From positions 1 to 44,620 of the forward strand of contig CAVSCF010000013.1 in NCBI GenBank assembly GCA_963726405.1: a DNA stretch of 44,620 bases. The letters are read 5' to 3'. The stretch is from JAOUJD01 sp963726405 (GTDB lineage Bacteria; Pseudomonadota; Gammaproteobacteria; Burkholderiales; Burkholderiaceae_F). Shown piece after piece: positions 1 to 9,009 of the stretch; position 1 is the first letter of the stretch, and each line of letters begins with the position of its first letter. The notes under the pieces are model-generated. The model did no database searches. It was not told the origin of the DNA and worked only from the letters and a program-made list of their open reading frames with translations. The translations under genes were made by a program, and so were the position numbers.

Positions 1-126
1 GGTCCCGCAGCCGTGATTCGGGGCGCCCCCACGTGTTCCGAACAGACTTCGTCGAGCTTGCACCGAGGCTTCCGAACGCAATTTCGGAGTTCCGAACTTG
101 TCTATTCCTGACCAGGCCGCCCACGC

Positions 127-1447
127 TCACCTCAACTGCAGCAAATCGGCCGCCGAGCCGGGCTCAGCGACGCGCGACGCGAGCACCTTGTCGATGCGGT
201 GATGGTCCATGTCGACGATCTCGAACTTCCATCCCTGCCAATCGACCGTGTCGGCGACCGCGGGCACGCTGGCCGAGCAGCAGCATCATCATTCCGGAGA
301 GCGTGTTGTAGCGCCCGAGTTCCTCTTCCGGCGCGGCGCTGAATCCCAGGCGGTCCTTCAACTCGGGGATGGGAATCAGCCCGTCGAGCAGCCAGGACCC
401 GTCGGCCCGCTGCACCGCCCAGGAGTCGTCCCCGCGCGGCGTCTTGAATTCCCCGGCGATTGCCTCGAACAGATCCTGCAGCGTGACCAGTCCCTGGACC
501 TCGCCGTACTCGTCCACCACGAGGGCGAGGTGGCTGGTCGACGAGCGGAAGTTCTCAGCAGTTCCATGCCGGTCAGCGATTCTGGCACGTAGACCGCCGG
601 CTCCAGCGCGCCGGCGATGTCGAGCGCTTCCCCGCGGATGTTCTGCTGAAGCAGACGGCGCGCGCTCGCAATGCCGAGAACGTCGCGCATGCCACCGCGG
701 CACACCGGGAAGCGGGACCGCTCCGACTCGAGGACCTTGCGCAGGTTCTCCTCGTGCGATCCTCCAGGTCGAGATAGACGATGTCGACCGGGGCGTCATC
801 AGGGAGGCGATCTGGCGGTCATCGAGCCGGAACACGTTGCGCACCATCGCGCGCTCCTGCTCGTCGATCACGCCGGACTCCGAGCCTTCCTTGATCAGCT
901 GATGGATCTCTTCCTCGGTCACCGCGTTTACCGACGTGTTGCGAACCCCGACCACCCGCAGGAGCACGTCGGTGGATCCCGAGAGCAGGCGAACGAACGG
1001 CTTGGTCGCGGCCGCCATCCACGTGATGGGCCGCGCGACGCGGCGCGCGACCGCCTCGGACGACATCTGGCCGAGGCGCTTGGGCACGAGTTCGCCGAAG
1101 ACAATCGCGAAATACGTGACCACCACCACGACGAGCCCGGTGGCGCCCAGGCGCGCGTAATCCCGCTCGACCCCCAGCCGGATCAGCCATTCCCCGAGCG
1201 GAGCTGCGAGGGCGGCCTCGCCGACGATGCCGCTCAGGATGCCGATGGTGGTGATGCCGACCTGCACCGTGGAAAGGAAGCGCGTCGGGTCCTCGTTCAG
1301 CGCGAGGGCCGCGGCCGCACCCAGGTCGCCCCGGTCGACGAGCGTCTGCAGGCGACCGCGTCGCGCGGTGACCAGCGCGATTTCAGACATCGCGAAGACC
1401 CCGTTCAGCAGGATCAGTCCGAAGAGAAACAGGATCTCGAAGGGCAT
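127..1447 (-). pseudogene. CorC/CNNM-type (hemolysin family) membrane protein, multiply frameshifted
   Basis: The N-terminal half is intact: from ATG at 1447 (MPFEILFLFG) it encodes a DUF21/CNNM transmembrane domain with the typical AMSEIALVTARR segment and FGELVPKRLG, then the start of the CBS region (MTPRS). The frame then changes near 793 and near 764 (VCRGGMRDVLG follows), again near 556 (NFRSSTSHLALVVDEYGE), and near 270, after which a CorC_HlyC tail is read (VDWQGWKFEIVDMD) to a TGA at 127-129. Three single-base losses and one gain would restore about 440 codons, the usual family length. Members are cation-transport or magnesium/cobalt-related inner-membrane proteins with CBS domains. 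The protein signal stays recognisable in every segment, which suggests either recent decay or consensus indels. Family call is firm; status as a dead gene is not. Confidence 0.8.
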
Positions 1448-1657
1448 CACAACGCTCCGCAGTGTTTCCCGGTCTCGCGCGAGAACTGACCGCTCCAGCA
1501 CGGCCGGAAAGCGTTTTGATCGTAGCCGACCGCACCGCGGACGGGGGTTTCGGCCTGGATCAAGGCGCCGGCGGCAAGCGACGGTCGATCCTCGCTGGGG
1601 CCGGGCCGCCCAAGGCAAACTGCCCGGCGTCGTCGGTCTCCGTACGCGAAACGGTCA

Positions 1658-1894
1658 GTGATCTCCTTCCGCATTCGTCGGCGCACTCCCTGGGCAATTG
1701 CCCTGGCTGCGCTCGTCTGCGCGCTTCCGCTACCGCTGGCCGCCCAGGCCATCACCTTTCTCGTGATCGTCGCGATGACCGGGTGGGGCGGCGAGAGCGA
1801 CAAGCGCGCAGCCGGCGAGGCCGGATTCGGCAACCACCTGGTCAAGCCGATCGATCCCGAGGAGCTTCGCAAGCTGCTGCACCGGTGCCGCTGA
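1658..1894 (+). pseudogene. Signal peptide joined to the tail of a response-regulator receiver domain
   Basis: This open frame starts at GTG 1658 and reads as two unrelated pieces. Residues 1-31 look like a Sec signal peptide (basic start, ALAALVCALPLPLAAQA). From about residue 36 the frame becomes the last third of a receiver (REC) domain: IVAMTGWGG carries the conserved Thr of beta-4, and HLVKPIDPEELRKLL carries the conserved Lys of beta-5 and the alpha-5 helix. The acidic pocket and the phospho-accepting Asp are absent, so it cannot act as a receiver. Such tails usually end hybrid histidine kinases or stand-alone regulators. The join falls near 1750-1763. Most simply this is the scar of a deletion; a misassembly is the alternative. 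Confidence 0.6.
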
Positions 1895-1903
1895 GCGCCC
1901 TCG

Positions 1904-2191
1904 ATCATCTCCGGCCGTGTCGTCGCCTGGGTCAGCACCTCGGGCAAGACGAACAACGGCTGGGTGCAATTCACGTCCAGCGGCGCCGACGAAACGCTCG
2001 TCCACCTCGAACTCCAGTACGAGCCCGCGGGTTTCTTCGAAAACGTCGGCAATGCACCTGGCTTCGTCGAGCGCCGCATCGAAGGCGATTTCGAGGACCT
2101 CAAGCGGTTCATCGAAAGCCGCGGCCAGGAGACGGGTGCGTGGCGCGGCACTCTGCACCAGGGTCGCGAGACCAGCGATTCGAATTCCTGA
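1904..2191 (+). pseudogene. C-terminal fragment of an SRPBCC (polyketide cyclase/dehydrase-like) protein
   Basis: Reading in the same frame as the receiver fragment but after its TGA, the segment encodes the second half of a START/SRPBCC-type cyclase: ISGRVVAWVSTSGKTNNGWV, then LVHLELQYEPAGFFENVG, GFVERRIEGDFEDLKRFIE and RGQETGAWRG, which is the usual last helix of these proteins. About the first third to half of a normal ~150-residue protein is missing and no upstream frame supplies it. The closest start in frame (1964) would give only a 75-residue protein. The fragment lies head to tail with the receiver remnant, so the two share one rearranged stretch. Function is presumed lost. Confidence 0.6.
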
Positions 2192-2320
2192 TCCAGCCGT
2201 CCGCAGCGATGCTGGCGGAAGTCATCAGCCAACGTGTCTGACGACGTGTTTCTCCAGGGGGCTGCCGCGCGGCTCAAGCGGCTGTGACGGCCGTCCCCTG
2301 TTTCACTGCCGGCACGCGCC

Positions 2321-4423
2321 TTACTGCCACATGCCGCGCATCCGCGCGGCAAGGTCGACGCGGGGCAGGGGCTGCGCTCCGCGCGCACCTTCGGCGGCGG
2401 CCACGGGCCAGCTGGTCCGCTCGAAGCGGGCCGACAGACCATCGGGAATGAAGCGCGAACGCGACGCGTAGACGTGGCGGTCGCCGCCGCTTCCCTGCTG
2501 GTGCACGAAGAAGCGCTGCGGGACGACCACGGTCAGGTGATCCTTCGCGCGCGTCATCGCAACGTACAGGAGCCGCCGCTCTTCCTCGAGTTCGGCGCTC
2601 GTGCCGGTCGAAAGGTCGGACGGGATGCAGCCATCGACCGCGTTGAGCAGGTACACCGCCTTCCACTCCTGGCCCTTGGCCGAATGAATGGTGGAGAGGA
2701 TCAGGTAATCCTCGTCCTTCAGCGGGGCGCCGGCCTCGTCGCTCGTGGCTCCGGGCGGATCGAGCGTCAGCTCGGTGAGAAAACGCTCACGCGACGGGTA
2801 CGCCGCCGCGATGGCCTCCAGTTGACGCAGGTCGGCCAGCCGCACGTCGGCGTTCTCGTGCCGGCGCTGCAGATGCGGCTCGTACCAGCGGTGAACGAGT
2901 TCGAGCTCGGCGGGCCAGCCCGGTGACAGGGCGCGCAGTTGTCGGAACGCCGCCGCGAATTCCTCCCACTCGGAAGCCCCTCCGTGAGGCGCCGGCATCG
3001 CGGCGACGGCTTCGGCCGGGTCCGTGCTGGCAAAGGTATCGAGCAGGCGCGCGGCCGTCTTCGGTCCCACGCCCGGAAGGAGTTGCAGCACGCGAAAGCC
3101 AGCCACGCGATCGCGCGGATTCTCGAGCAGGCGAAGGAAGGCGAGCACGTCCTTGACGTGGGCGGCTTCGAGGAACTTGAGACCGCCGAACTTGACGTAC
3201 GGAATGTTGCGCCGGACAAGTTCCAGTTCGAGCACCGCGCTGTGGCTCGACGCGCGGAAGAGGACCGCCTGCGATTTCAGCGCGGTGGCCGCTTCGCGCC
3301 GCTCGAGCACCTGGTCGGCCACGTAGCGCGCCTGCTCGGCTTCGTCGGCGACGGTCACGATGCGCGGAAGTTCGTGCGACTCGCGTTCGCTCCAGAGATC
3401 CTTCGTGAAGCGCTCGCTCGCGAGGCCGATGACCGCGTTGGTCGCGTCGAGGATCGGCCGGGTCGAGCGGTAGTTGCGTGCGAGCGTGACCACGCGCGCC
3501 GAAGGCGTGAACTGCGACGGATAGTCGAGGATGTTGCGCACGGTGGCGCCGCGAAAGGCGTAGATCGCCTGCGCGTCGTCGCCGACGGCCGTCAATCCCC
3601 GCCCGTCGGGTTTCAGCGCGAGGAGGATGGTGGCCTGCAGCCGGTTCGTGTCCTGGTATTCGTCGACCAGCACGTGGCTGAAGCGCTGCCGCACGTGGCC
3701 GGCGAGCGCCGGCTCGCCCATCATCTGCGCCCAGTAGAGCAGCAGGTCGTCGTAGTCGAGCACGCCCTGCCGCTGCTTCGCTTCCACATAGGCGGCGAAG
3801 AGCCGGCGCAGTTGCGGCTCCCACGACGCGCACCACGGATAGTCCTGCGCGAGGACGCGATCGAGGCTCGCCTGCTTGTTGACGGCCGTCGAGTAGATCG
3901 CGAGGCAGGTGCCCTTCAGCGGAAACCGTTCGCCGCTTTCGTTGAGGCGCAGTTCCGCACGCACGAGGTTCATCAGGTCGGCCGCGTCCTCGCGGTCGAG
4001 TATGGTGAACGCCGGATCCATTCCGCACCGCTCCGCGTACTCGCGCAGCAGCCGCGCGCCGATGCCGTGAAAGGTTCCGGCCCACGGCAACGCCGAATGC
4101 GCGACGCGCGACCACTGTTCGCCCAGTTGCGCGACGATCCCTTCCACGCGTCGCGCCATCTCGGCCGCGGCGCGGCGCGAGAACGTCAGCAGAAGGATCG
4201 TGCGGGGATCAACGCCGCTGGCGACCAGGCAGGCCACCCGATGCGCCAGCGTATTGGTCTTGCCCGTTCCCGCGCCGGCGATGATCAGCAGCGGACCGCC
4301 GTCCGAACCGTCCAGCCCGTGGCACGCGGCGGCGCGCTGGTCGGGGTTGAGCCTCGCGAGAAGACGATCGAGCCCGGAGGCGGGCGGATTGGCAGGCAGC
4401 GCAGCGGAGGAAGGGGCGGGCAC
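2321..4423 (-). CDS. UvrD/PcrA-like superfamily 1 ATP-dependent DNA helicase
   Basis: The 700-residue product has the full SF1A motif set: Q-motif region (LNPDQRAAA), Walker A AGAGTGKT (about residues 49-56), motif Ia TFSRRAAAEM, GTFHGIGARLLREY, Walker B LVDEYQDTN (about 252-260), motif III VGDDAQAIYAFRGA, motif IV ARNYRSTRPIL, motif V STIHSAKGQEWKAVYL and motif VI RRLLYVAMTRAKDH. These helicases unwind 3'-5' in repair and restart. The length suits UvrD/PcrA, but the C-terminus is short and ends GMWQ, so it may be an accessory paralogue rather than the housekeeping UvrD. The frame stays open upstream to 4975; GTG at 4423 (VPAPSSAALP) is chosen because the upstream extension overlaps another gene and does not look helicase-like. 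The exact start is uncertain. Confidence 0.9.
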   Translation of the reverse strand: MPAPSSAALPANPPASGLDRLLARLNPDQRAAACHGLDGSDGGPLLIIAGAGTGKTNTLAHRVACLVASGVDPRTILLLTFSRRAAAEMARRVEGIVAQLGEQWSRVAHSALPWAGTFHGIGARLLREYAERCGMDPAFTILDREDAADLMNLVRAELRLNESGERFPLKGTCLAIYSTAVNKQASLDRVLAQDYPWCASWEPQLRRLFAAYVEAKQRQGVLDYDDLLLYWAQMMGEPALAGHVRQRFSHVLVDEYQDTNRLQATILLALKPDGRGLTAVGDDAQAIYAFRGATVRNILDYPSQFTPSARVVTLARNYRSTRPILDATNAVIGLASERFTKDLWSERESHELPRIVTVADEAEQARYVADQVLERREAATALKSQAVLFRASSHSAVLELELVRRNIPYVKFGGLKFLEAAHVKDVLAFLRLLENPRDRVAGFRVLQLLPGVGPKTAARLLDTFASTDPAEAVAAMPAPHGGASEWEEFAAAFRQLRALSPGWPAELELVHRWYEPHLQRRHENADVRLADLRQLEAIAAAYPSRERFLTELTLDPPGATSDEAGAPLKDEDYLILSTIHSAKGQEWKAVYLLNAVDGCIPSDLSTGTSAELEEERRLLYVAMTRAKDHLTVVVPQRFFVHQQGSGGDRHVYASRSRFIPDGLSARFERTSWPVAAAEGARGAQPLPRVDLAARMRGMWQ

Positions 4424-4551
4424 GGCGAGGAGGAAGACAGGGACTGGTATTCCATACAGTACACGAGTCCGACCACGCAGCGGCAGGTGGACCCGCCTGA
4501 TTGGGTCCGTTGCGCCGTTGCGGCGAGCGCCACGGCCCTCCGATCGCACCC

Positions 4552-5058
4552 TCAGCCTAGGCGTCTGCGCAACTGGCCGTGTGCCTTGCGGATGATCGCC
4601 GTCGCACGGTCGTATTCCGCGCGGAAGACCAGCGCCAGCGCGGCGCGCACGAGCTGGATGCGCCTGGGGGCGTGCCAGTCTTTCGCGGCTTCGAGCAGCG
4701 CAAGCGTCATCATCACTTCGGCTCCGTCGATGGTCGGCTTCCTCGACGCGGGGAGGTGATCGAGGGCGTATTGCGCACACTCGGTCAGCTGCCGGTGCGT
4801 CAGACCTACCAGCGACGGAACGCGAAAGCGTCGCCACGCGGGGTCCATCAGGAGCGAGTGGGTCAGTGAGTCCAATCGCGTTGGCGCAGCGGCGTCGGGA
4901 AGGGCGATGATCGCCTGCAGTGTCGCCTTCACATCGTGCGACGCAGCCTGCCCAGGCTCTGCGGCACGCTTCCAATGCGCCTCGGCGATATCGGCCATCT
5001 CGTCGCCATAGCGGTTTCGAAAGTCGCGCCGGGTCGCGGCATGGACGGAAGTGTGCAT
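4552..5058 (-). CDS. Hypothetical helical protein
   Basis: I do not recognise this family. The 168-residue product is soluble, mostly helical and rich in Ala, Leu and Arg, with no signal peptide or membrane segment. Charged and hydrophobic residues alternate plausibly (for example DEMADIAEAHWKRAAEP and AEVMMTLALLEAAKDW), which supports a real gene over a shadow. ATG 5058 is chosen because a GGAAG lies just upstream; the frame stays open to an ATG at 5136 that would add 26 less convincing residues. It sits upstream of the helicase on the same strand, about 130 bp away, so co-transcription is possible. Repeated Arg/Lys near the C-terminus (IIRKAHGQLRRRLG) could contact nucleic acid, but that is a guess. 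Confidence 0.6.
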   Translation of the reverse strand: MHTSVHAATRRDFRNRYGDEMADIAEAHWKRAAEPGQAASHDVKATLQAIIALPDAAAPTRLDSLTHSLLMDPAWRRFRVPSLVGLTHRQLTECAQYALDHLPASRKPTIDGAEVMMTLALLEAAKDWHAPRRIQLVRAALALVFRAEYDRATAIIRKAHGQLRRRLG

Positions 5059-5261
5059 GCCGGATTCTTCCACGACGATGATGCTCGTTAGTGCCTCGAC
5101 CTTCGTGCGGTCATCCTTCCCTGTGCGACGCAGCATCGAAAGCGCGGTGAAATTGATTCGCTCCAGCTCGGATATCGGTCACACTCGCGGCGCGCGGCCC
5201 GCATCGGCGCGTCGGAGGGACACCTGAACCTGCAGTGGCGGCAGAAAAGAAAGGAAGGGCG

Positions 5262-5549
5262 ATGCGGAAGCGATTGGCGAAGTTTTTCAACCGGGAGGAC
5301 GACCTTGCGAGCCGCAGGACGTTCTACCACTCGATAGAACTGCTGGTGGTGGGGGCCGTGGCGCTCGCGGTCGGTTTCTTCGCGGCCGACTTCATCAAGG
5401 GCAAGCCGTCCAGCCTGAAGGCGGATGCGAACGCCCAGCGTCCTGCCGGCACGGTGGTTGCGCCCGACACTTCTCCGCCGCTCAAGCCCTCCGGCGAAGT
5501 GGACCCGGTACTGAAGAAGCCGGAAAAGGGCACCGACCAGCACGGCTGA
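5262..5549 (+). CDS. Small single-pass membrane protein of unknown function
   Basis: The product is 95 residues from ATG 5262, which is preceded by a strong AAGGAAGGG ribosome site; an ATG 27 bases upstream in frame lacks one. A basic N-terminus (MRKRLAKFFNREDD) leads to one transmembrane helix (about residues 26-44, IELLVVGAVALAVGFFAADF). A Pro/Lys-rich polar tail follows (KPSGEVDPVLKKPEKG), predicted to lie outside the cytoplasmic membrane under the positive-inside rule. No catalytic motif is visible. It stands between a minus-strand unknown gene and the gspA/gspB pair, on the same strand as the latter with a 250-bp gap. No family can be named. Confidence 0.65.
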   Translation: MRKRLAKFFNREDDLASRRTFYHSIELLVVGAVALAVGFFAADFIKGKPSSLKADANAQRPAGTVVAPDTSPPLKPSGEVDPVLKKPEKGTDQHG

Positions 5550-5802
5550 CGCGCCGGCCGACCACCGGCTCAACCACCGCGGGCCGATTCGAGCCCGTGG
5601 GTTCTGTCGCGTTCGGCGTTACCGGCCCCTTGCAGTGGCGCGCCCCAGCTTCCCCTGACGTATGGGGATGCGGAGGGCCGCGCCGGGACCCTGGCGCTCG
5701 GTCACCCGATCCCGGGCTGACGCGCAGGGTCCCGACCAATGCGCAAGGGCCGCCCGGCGGAGCGCAACCAGGCTTCGCGCCGGGCCGGTATCCTTGCCGC
5801 CG

Positions 5803-7482
5803 ATGTACGAACGCCACTTCGGGCTGAAGCAACGCCCCTTCTCGATCGCCCCGGACCCGCGGTACCTCTTCATGAGCGAGCGGCACCGCGAGGCGCTCGC
5901 GCATCTGCTGTACGGCGTGCAGGGTGGCGGTGGCTTCGTGCTGCTCACGGGCGACATCGGCGCGGGCAAGACGACGGTGTGCCGCTGCTTCCTCGAGCAG
6001 CTGCCCGAGCGCTGCAACGTCGCCTACATCTTCAATCCGAAGCTCACAGTCGAGGAACTGCTGAAGACGGTGTGCGCGGAGTTCCGCATCCCGTATCGGC
6101 ACGAGGGACCGGGCGTGCCGACCGTCAAGGATTACGTCGACGCGCTGAACGAGTTCCTCCTGCGCACGCATGCCGTGCGGCAGAACACCGTGCTGATCAT
6201 CGACGAGGCGCAGAACCTGTCGGTCGACGTGCTGGAGCAACTCCGCCTGCTGACGAATCTCGAGACCAGCGAGCGCAAGCTGCTGCAGATCATCCTGATC
6301 GGCCAGCCCGAGCTGCGCGAGATGCTCGCGCGGCCCGACATGCAGCAACTCGCGCAGCGCGTGATCGCGCGCTACCACCTCGAGGCACTGACGGAGAGCG
6401 AGACGGCGCACTACGTGCGCCATCGCCTGTCGGTCGCCGGCTTGCACCAGGCCAATCCGTTCGATCTGCGGGCCATGCGGCGCGTGTACCGCTATTCGCG
6501 CGGCGTGCCTCGCCGCATCAACCTCCTGTGCGACCGCGCGCTGCTCGGCGCCTATGCGGGCAGCAGGGCCACCGTCGACGGCGCAATCCTCGACAAGGCC
6601 GCCGAAGAGGTCCTGGATGCGGGTGACTTCGGACAGATCCGCCGCGCGCGCTACGAGCGTCCGGCCCTCGTGGGTCTCGGACTGGTGGTAGGCGCGGTGC
6701 TGGTCGCCGTGATCGGCCTTTCGCTCGACCGCGGCGCAGCGGATCCGCAGCGGGTCGAGACCGCGGCAGGCAAGAACGCGCCGCTGCCCACACTCGTCAC
6801 CGCGCCTGCAGCGTCACCTGCGCCGGCCGAGCCGGCGGCCGCGGAACCCGAACCTTCGAAGCCCGCCGCGTTCGACCTGCGCAAGGGCTTCGGCTCGCTC
6901 GTCGGCGCGGAGAAGGAAGCGTGGCAGGAGCTGGCGCGCGAGTGGCAACTCGCGCCGCCGGGTGACGGCGATGCCTGCGCAGCGGCGGCCCGGCAGCAGG
7001 TCCGCTGCTATCGCACCGCCACCGCGACGCTGGCGCTGATCCGGCAACTCGATCGCCCGGGGGTGCTGACGCTGCGGGACGGCGCAAACCGTCCCGCGTA
7101 CGTGATGATCAGCGGACTGTCGAACGACAGCGCCACGTTGAACATCGGGGGCGTGGCGCTGAGCGTCCCGCTCGTCGTGCTCGCCGACTACTGGCGCGGG
7201 GAGTTCGCCACGTTCTGGCGGCCGCCACCCAATTACGCGGGCACGATCGTCGACAGCCGCGGGGGGCCGGCCGCTCAATGGCTCGCACGGCAACTGGCGA
7301 TGGCGCTCGGGGATACGAAGCCGGTCGACGCGGGACTCGACGACGCCACGCTCAGGAGCTGGATCCACCGCTTCCAGCTCGCGCAGGGACTGCCGTCGGA
7401 TGGCAGCGCCGGTCCGATCACGCTGATGCAATTGAACCGGGCGAATGGCGTGGCCGAGCCGCGCCTGCAGAGGTCGACCTAG
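5803..7482 (+). CDS. gspA: GspA/ExeA-type AAA ATPase with C-terminal peptidoglycan-binding domain
   Basis: This is a 559-residue membrane ATPase of the ExeA family, which with GspB/ExeB helps place the type II secretin through the cell wall. The start MYERHFGLKQRPFSIAPDPR is the family signature. Walker A is GDIGAGKTT (about residues 50-58) and Walker B LIIDEAQN (131-138); RGVPRRINLLCDRALL marks the sensor-2 region. One transmembrane helix (about 287-308, LVGLGLVVGAVLVAVIGL) leads to a Pro/Ala-rich linker, a periplasmic region and a PG_binding_1-like end (HRFQLAQGLPSDGSAGPIT). ATG 5803 is the first start giving the family N-terminus; the longer frame from 5662 does not. gspB follows 2 bases after the stop, so the two are an operon. 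Confidence 0.92.
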   Translation: MYERHFGLKQRPFSIAPDPRYLFMSERHREALAHLLYGVQGGGGFVLLTGDIGAGKTTVCRCFLEQLPERCNVAYIFNPKLTVEELLKTVCAEFRIPYRHEGPGVPTVKDYVDALNEFLLRTHAVRQNTVLIIDEAQNLSVDVLEQLRLLTNLETSERKLLQIILIGQPELREMLARPDMQQLAQRVIARYHLEALTESETAHYVRHRLSVAGLHQANPFDLRAMRRVYRYSRGVPRRINLLCDRALLGAYAGSRATVDGAILDKAAEEVLDAGDFGQIRRARYERPALVGLGLVVGAVLVAVIGLSLDRGAADPQRVETAAGKNAPLPTLVTAPAASPAPAEPAAAEPEPSKPAAFDLRKGFGSLVGAEKEAWQELAREWQLAPPGDGDACAAAARQQVRCYRTATATLALIRQLDRPGVLTLRDGANRPAYVMISGLSNDSATLNIGGVALSVPLVVLADYWRGEFATFWRPPPNYAGTIVDSRGGPAAQWLARQLAMALGDTKPVDAGLDDATLRSWIHRFQLAQGLPSDGSAGPITLMQLNRANGVAEPRLQRST

Positions 7483-7484
7483 CC

Positions 7485-8183
7485 GTGTCGCTGATCCTCG
7501 ACGCCCTGCGCAAGGCCGATGCGGAACGCGAGCGCGGCTCCGTGCCGAGCCTGCATTCGCAGCCGGTGGCTCCGAAGTCGGCTGTCGCACCGCGTGCGCC
7601 GGCCGTGCGGCCGCACTGGCTATGGATCGGTTTTGGCGCGGCATTGGGACTGGTGGGCGCCGCCACTTGGTTCCTGCTCGCGGGCAATGCGCCGCAGACG
7701 ACTGTGGCGCGAGCGGAGCGGCCGCAGCCCGCCGCGCCGTCGGCGTCGCAGGTGGCCCCACCGGCTCCGGTCGCGCCGCCCGCGGCCTCGGTCGCGGCGC
7801 CCGCGACGCCGCCGGCCCCAATCGCGCAGGGCGATGGGCAGCCCGTTGCGCAGCCGGCGCCCTGGCGCCAGCCTGAGGAGCGCAGGGAAGCGCGCCCTGA
7901 AGCAATGGTCGGCACGCCGGCGGCGCCCGCGGCCAATGCGCCACCCAACGAGACGCCCGTCGTTTCGCGCGATCAGTTGCCGGCGAACATCCGGTCCGAG
8001 TTGCCGCAGTTCGCCGTCGGCGGTTCGATCTATTCCTCCAACCCCGCTGCCCGCTCGCTGATCGTCAACGGCCAGCTGTATCGCGAGAAGGACCGCCTCA
8101 CGCAGGATCTCTCGCTCGAGGAGATCAAGCTGAAGGCCGCCGTCTTCAGCTTCCGCGGCTATCGCTTCGAGGTCCTGTTCTAG
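7485..8183 (+). CDS. gspB: GspB-like type II secretion assembly protein
   Basis: The 232-residue product starts at GTG 7485, two bases after the gspA stop. It opens with the GspB signature SLILDALRKADAERERG, followed by one transmembrane helix (about residues 44-66, LWIGFGAALGLVGAATWFLL). A long Ala/Pro linker spans about 75-160, and a C-terminal T2SSB domain follows (LPQFAVGGSIYSSNPAARSL, RFEVLF end). The protein is anchored in the inner membrane with its domain in the periplasm. It partners GspA so that the GspD secretin can cross peptidoglycan. No secretin, pseudopilin or other gsp gene lies in the window, as is common because gspAB often sits apart from the main cluster. Confidence 0.9.
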   Translation: MSLILDALRKADAERERGSVPSLHSQPVAPKSAVAPRAPAVRPHWLWIGFGAALGLVGAATWFLLAGNAPQTTVARAERPQPAAPSASQVAPPAPVAPPAASVAAPATPPAPIAQGDGQPVAQPAPWRQPEERREARPEAMVGTPAAPAANAPPNETPVVSRDQLPANIRSELPQFAVGGSIYSSNPAARSLIVNGQLYREKDRLTQDLSLEEIKLKAAVFSFRGYRFEVLF

Positions 8184-8310
8184 CCGGGATCGAGCTGCCC
8201 GCTCCGGATACTTCGATCCGGCCGGCCTTCCGCCGATCCCTTCGCGGACTTCATCGCGCGCACCCCTGCTGCCGGGGGCGCGTCGTTCCATCTCCGCGGC
8301 GTTGTCGGCG

Positions 8311-8433
8311 TCGGTCGCCGGCAAGGCGGAAACCGTGTACCTCGGCGTGAAGTGGAACTACTGGCGCAACAAGTACGGCTGGGACGGGCTCAACGAAAAC
8401 AACCCGCAGCTCCAGCTGAGCTGGAAACGGCAG
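8311..8433 (+). pseudogene. Possible C-terminal remnant of an outer-membrane barrel protein
   Basis: A short open stretch encodes ETVYLGVKWNYWRNKYGWDG followed by NENNPQLQLSW. The alternating aromatic pattern resembles the last two strands of a Tsx-like nucleoside channel or related outer-membrane beta-barrel. No start codon, signal peptide or upstream strands are present: the frame begins only at 8302, and the gspB stop is 130 bases earlier. The reading also runs past the expected terminal aromatic residue into unrelated sequence. If genuine it is a relic only. Family assignment rests on pattern, not on a diagnostic motif, and chance is possible. Confidence 0.3.
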
Positions 8434-8499
8434 GAAGCGATCAGGCCAGCGGACGGACGCGGGTCTCGACTCTCGTCCGCCGGCTGCCTCGAAGCACGC

Positions 8500-9009
8500 C
8501 TATTCGGCGTCCTCGTCCTCGAGATCCACCTTGGCCGAGGGCGGCAGCTTCTCCATGATCTCCTCGATCATGCGCACGTGTTCGGCCTCTTCGTCGCGCA
8601 GCTCCTCGAACAGCGCCTTGACTTCCGGTTGCGTGACGGTGCGCAGGGCGCCGTCGTAGAACGCGAACGCCTTCTTTTCCGCGTGCAACGCGAGCTGGTA
8701 GGCCTTGAACTCCGACATGTCCCGGCGCGCTCCGCCGACGTCCGGGGCCTCCACGTCGAAGATGTCGTCAAGGGCGACCTTCGCCGGCGCATCGCCGAAC
8801 AACTTGCGACGGCGCGCGGCAAGTTCGTCGCCATGCTTCTTCTCGTTCACGGCCATCGACGCGAACACGGCTCCGGCGTCGTTGGACAGCCGGTGGCCGA
8901 TCTGTTCGGCGAACAGCGTGTACCGCTCGAATGCCTCGACCTCGATGAGATTGGCCATGTCGAGCGTGTCCATCAATGTGAGTTTGGAAAAATCGACTCG
9001 CGCTGGCAT
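8500..9009 (-). CDS. Ferritin-like di-iron protein (rubrerythrin family, no rubredoxin domain)
   Basis: This 169-residue four-helix protein carries the ligand pattern of a ferritin-like di-iron site: Glu in LIEVEAFERY (about residues 23-30), ExxH in NEKKHGDE (E56, H59), Glu in LHAEKKAFAFYD (E111), and ExxH in LRDEEAEHVRMIEE (E141, H144). Rubrerythrins reduce peroxide or handle iron. Here the C-terminal rubredoxin CxxC domain is missing, so electrons would have to come from another partner. There is no signal peptide, so it acts in the cytoplasm. The acidic tail VDLEDEDAE ends the protein. It is a lone gene convergent with gspAB. The start is the ATG at 9009. Confidence 0.85.
   Translation of the reverse strand: MPARVDFSKLTLMDTLDMANLIEVEAFERYTLFAEQIGHRLSNDAGAVFASMAVNEKKHGDELAARRRKLFGDAPAKVALDDIFDVEAPDVGGARRDMSEFKAYQLALHAEKKAFAFYDGALRTVTQPEVKALFEELRDEEAEHVRMIEEIMEKLPPSAKVDLEDEDAE

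Noticed and set aside
2939..4759. A 606-codon plus-strand frame opposite the helicase
   Set aside because: Shadow of the UvrD-like gene; no domain, no ribosome site, and composition typical of antisense reading.
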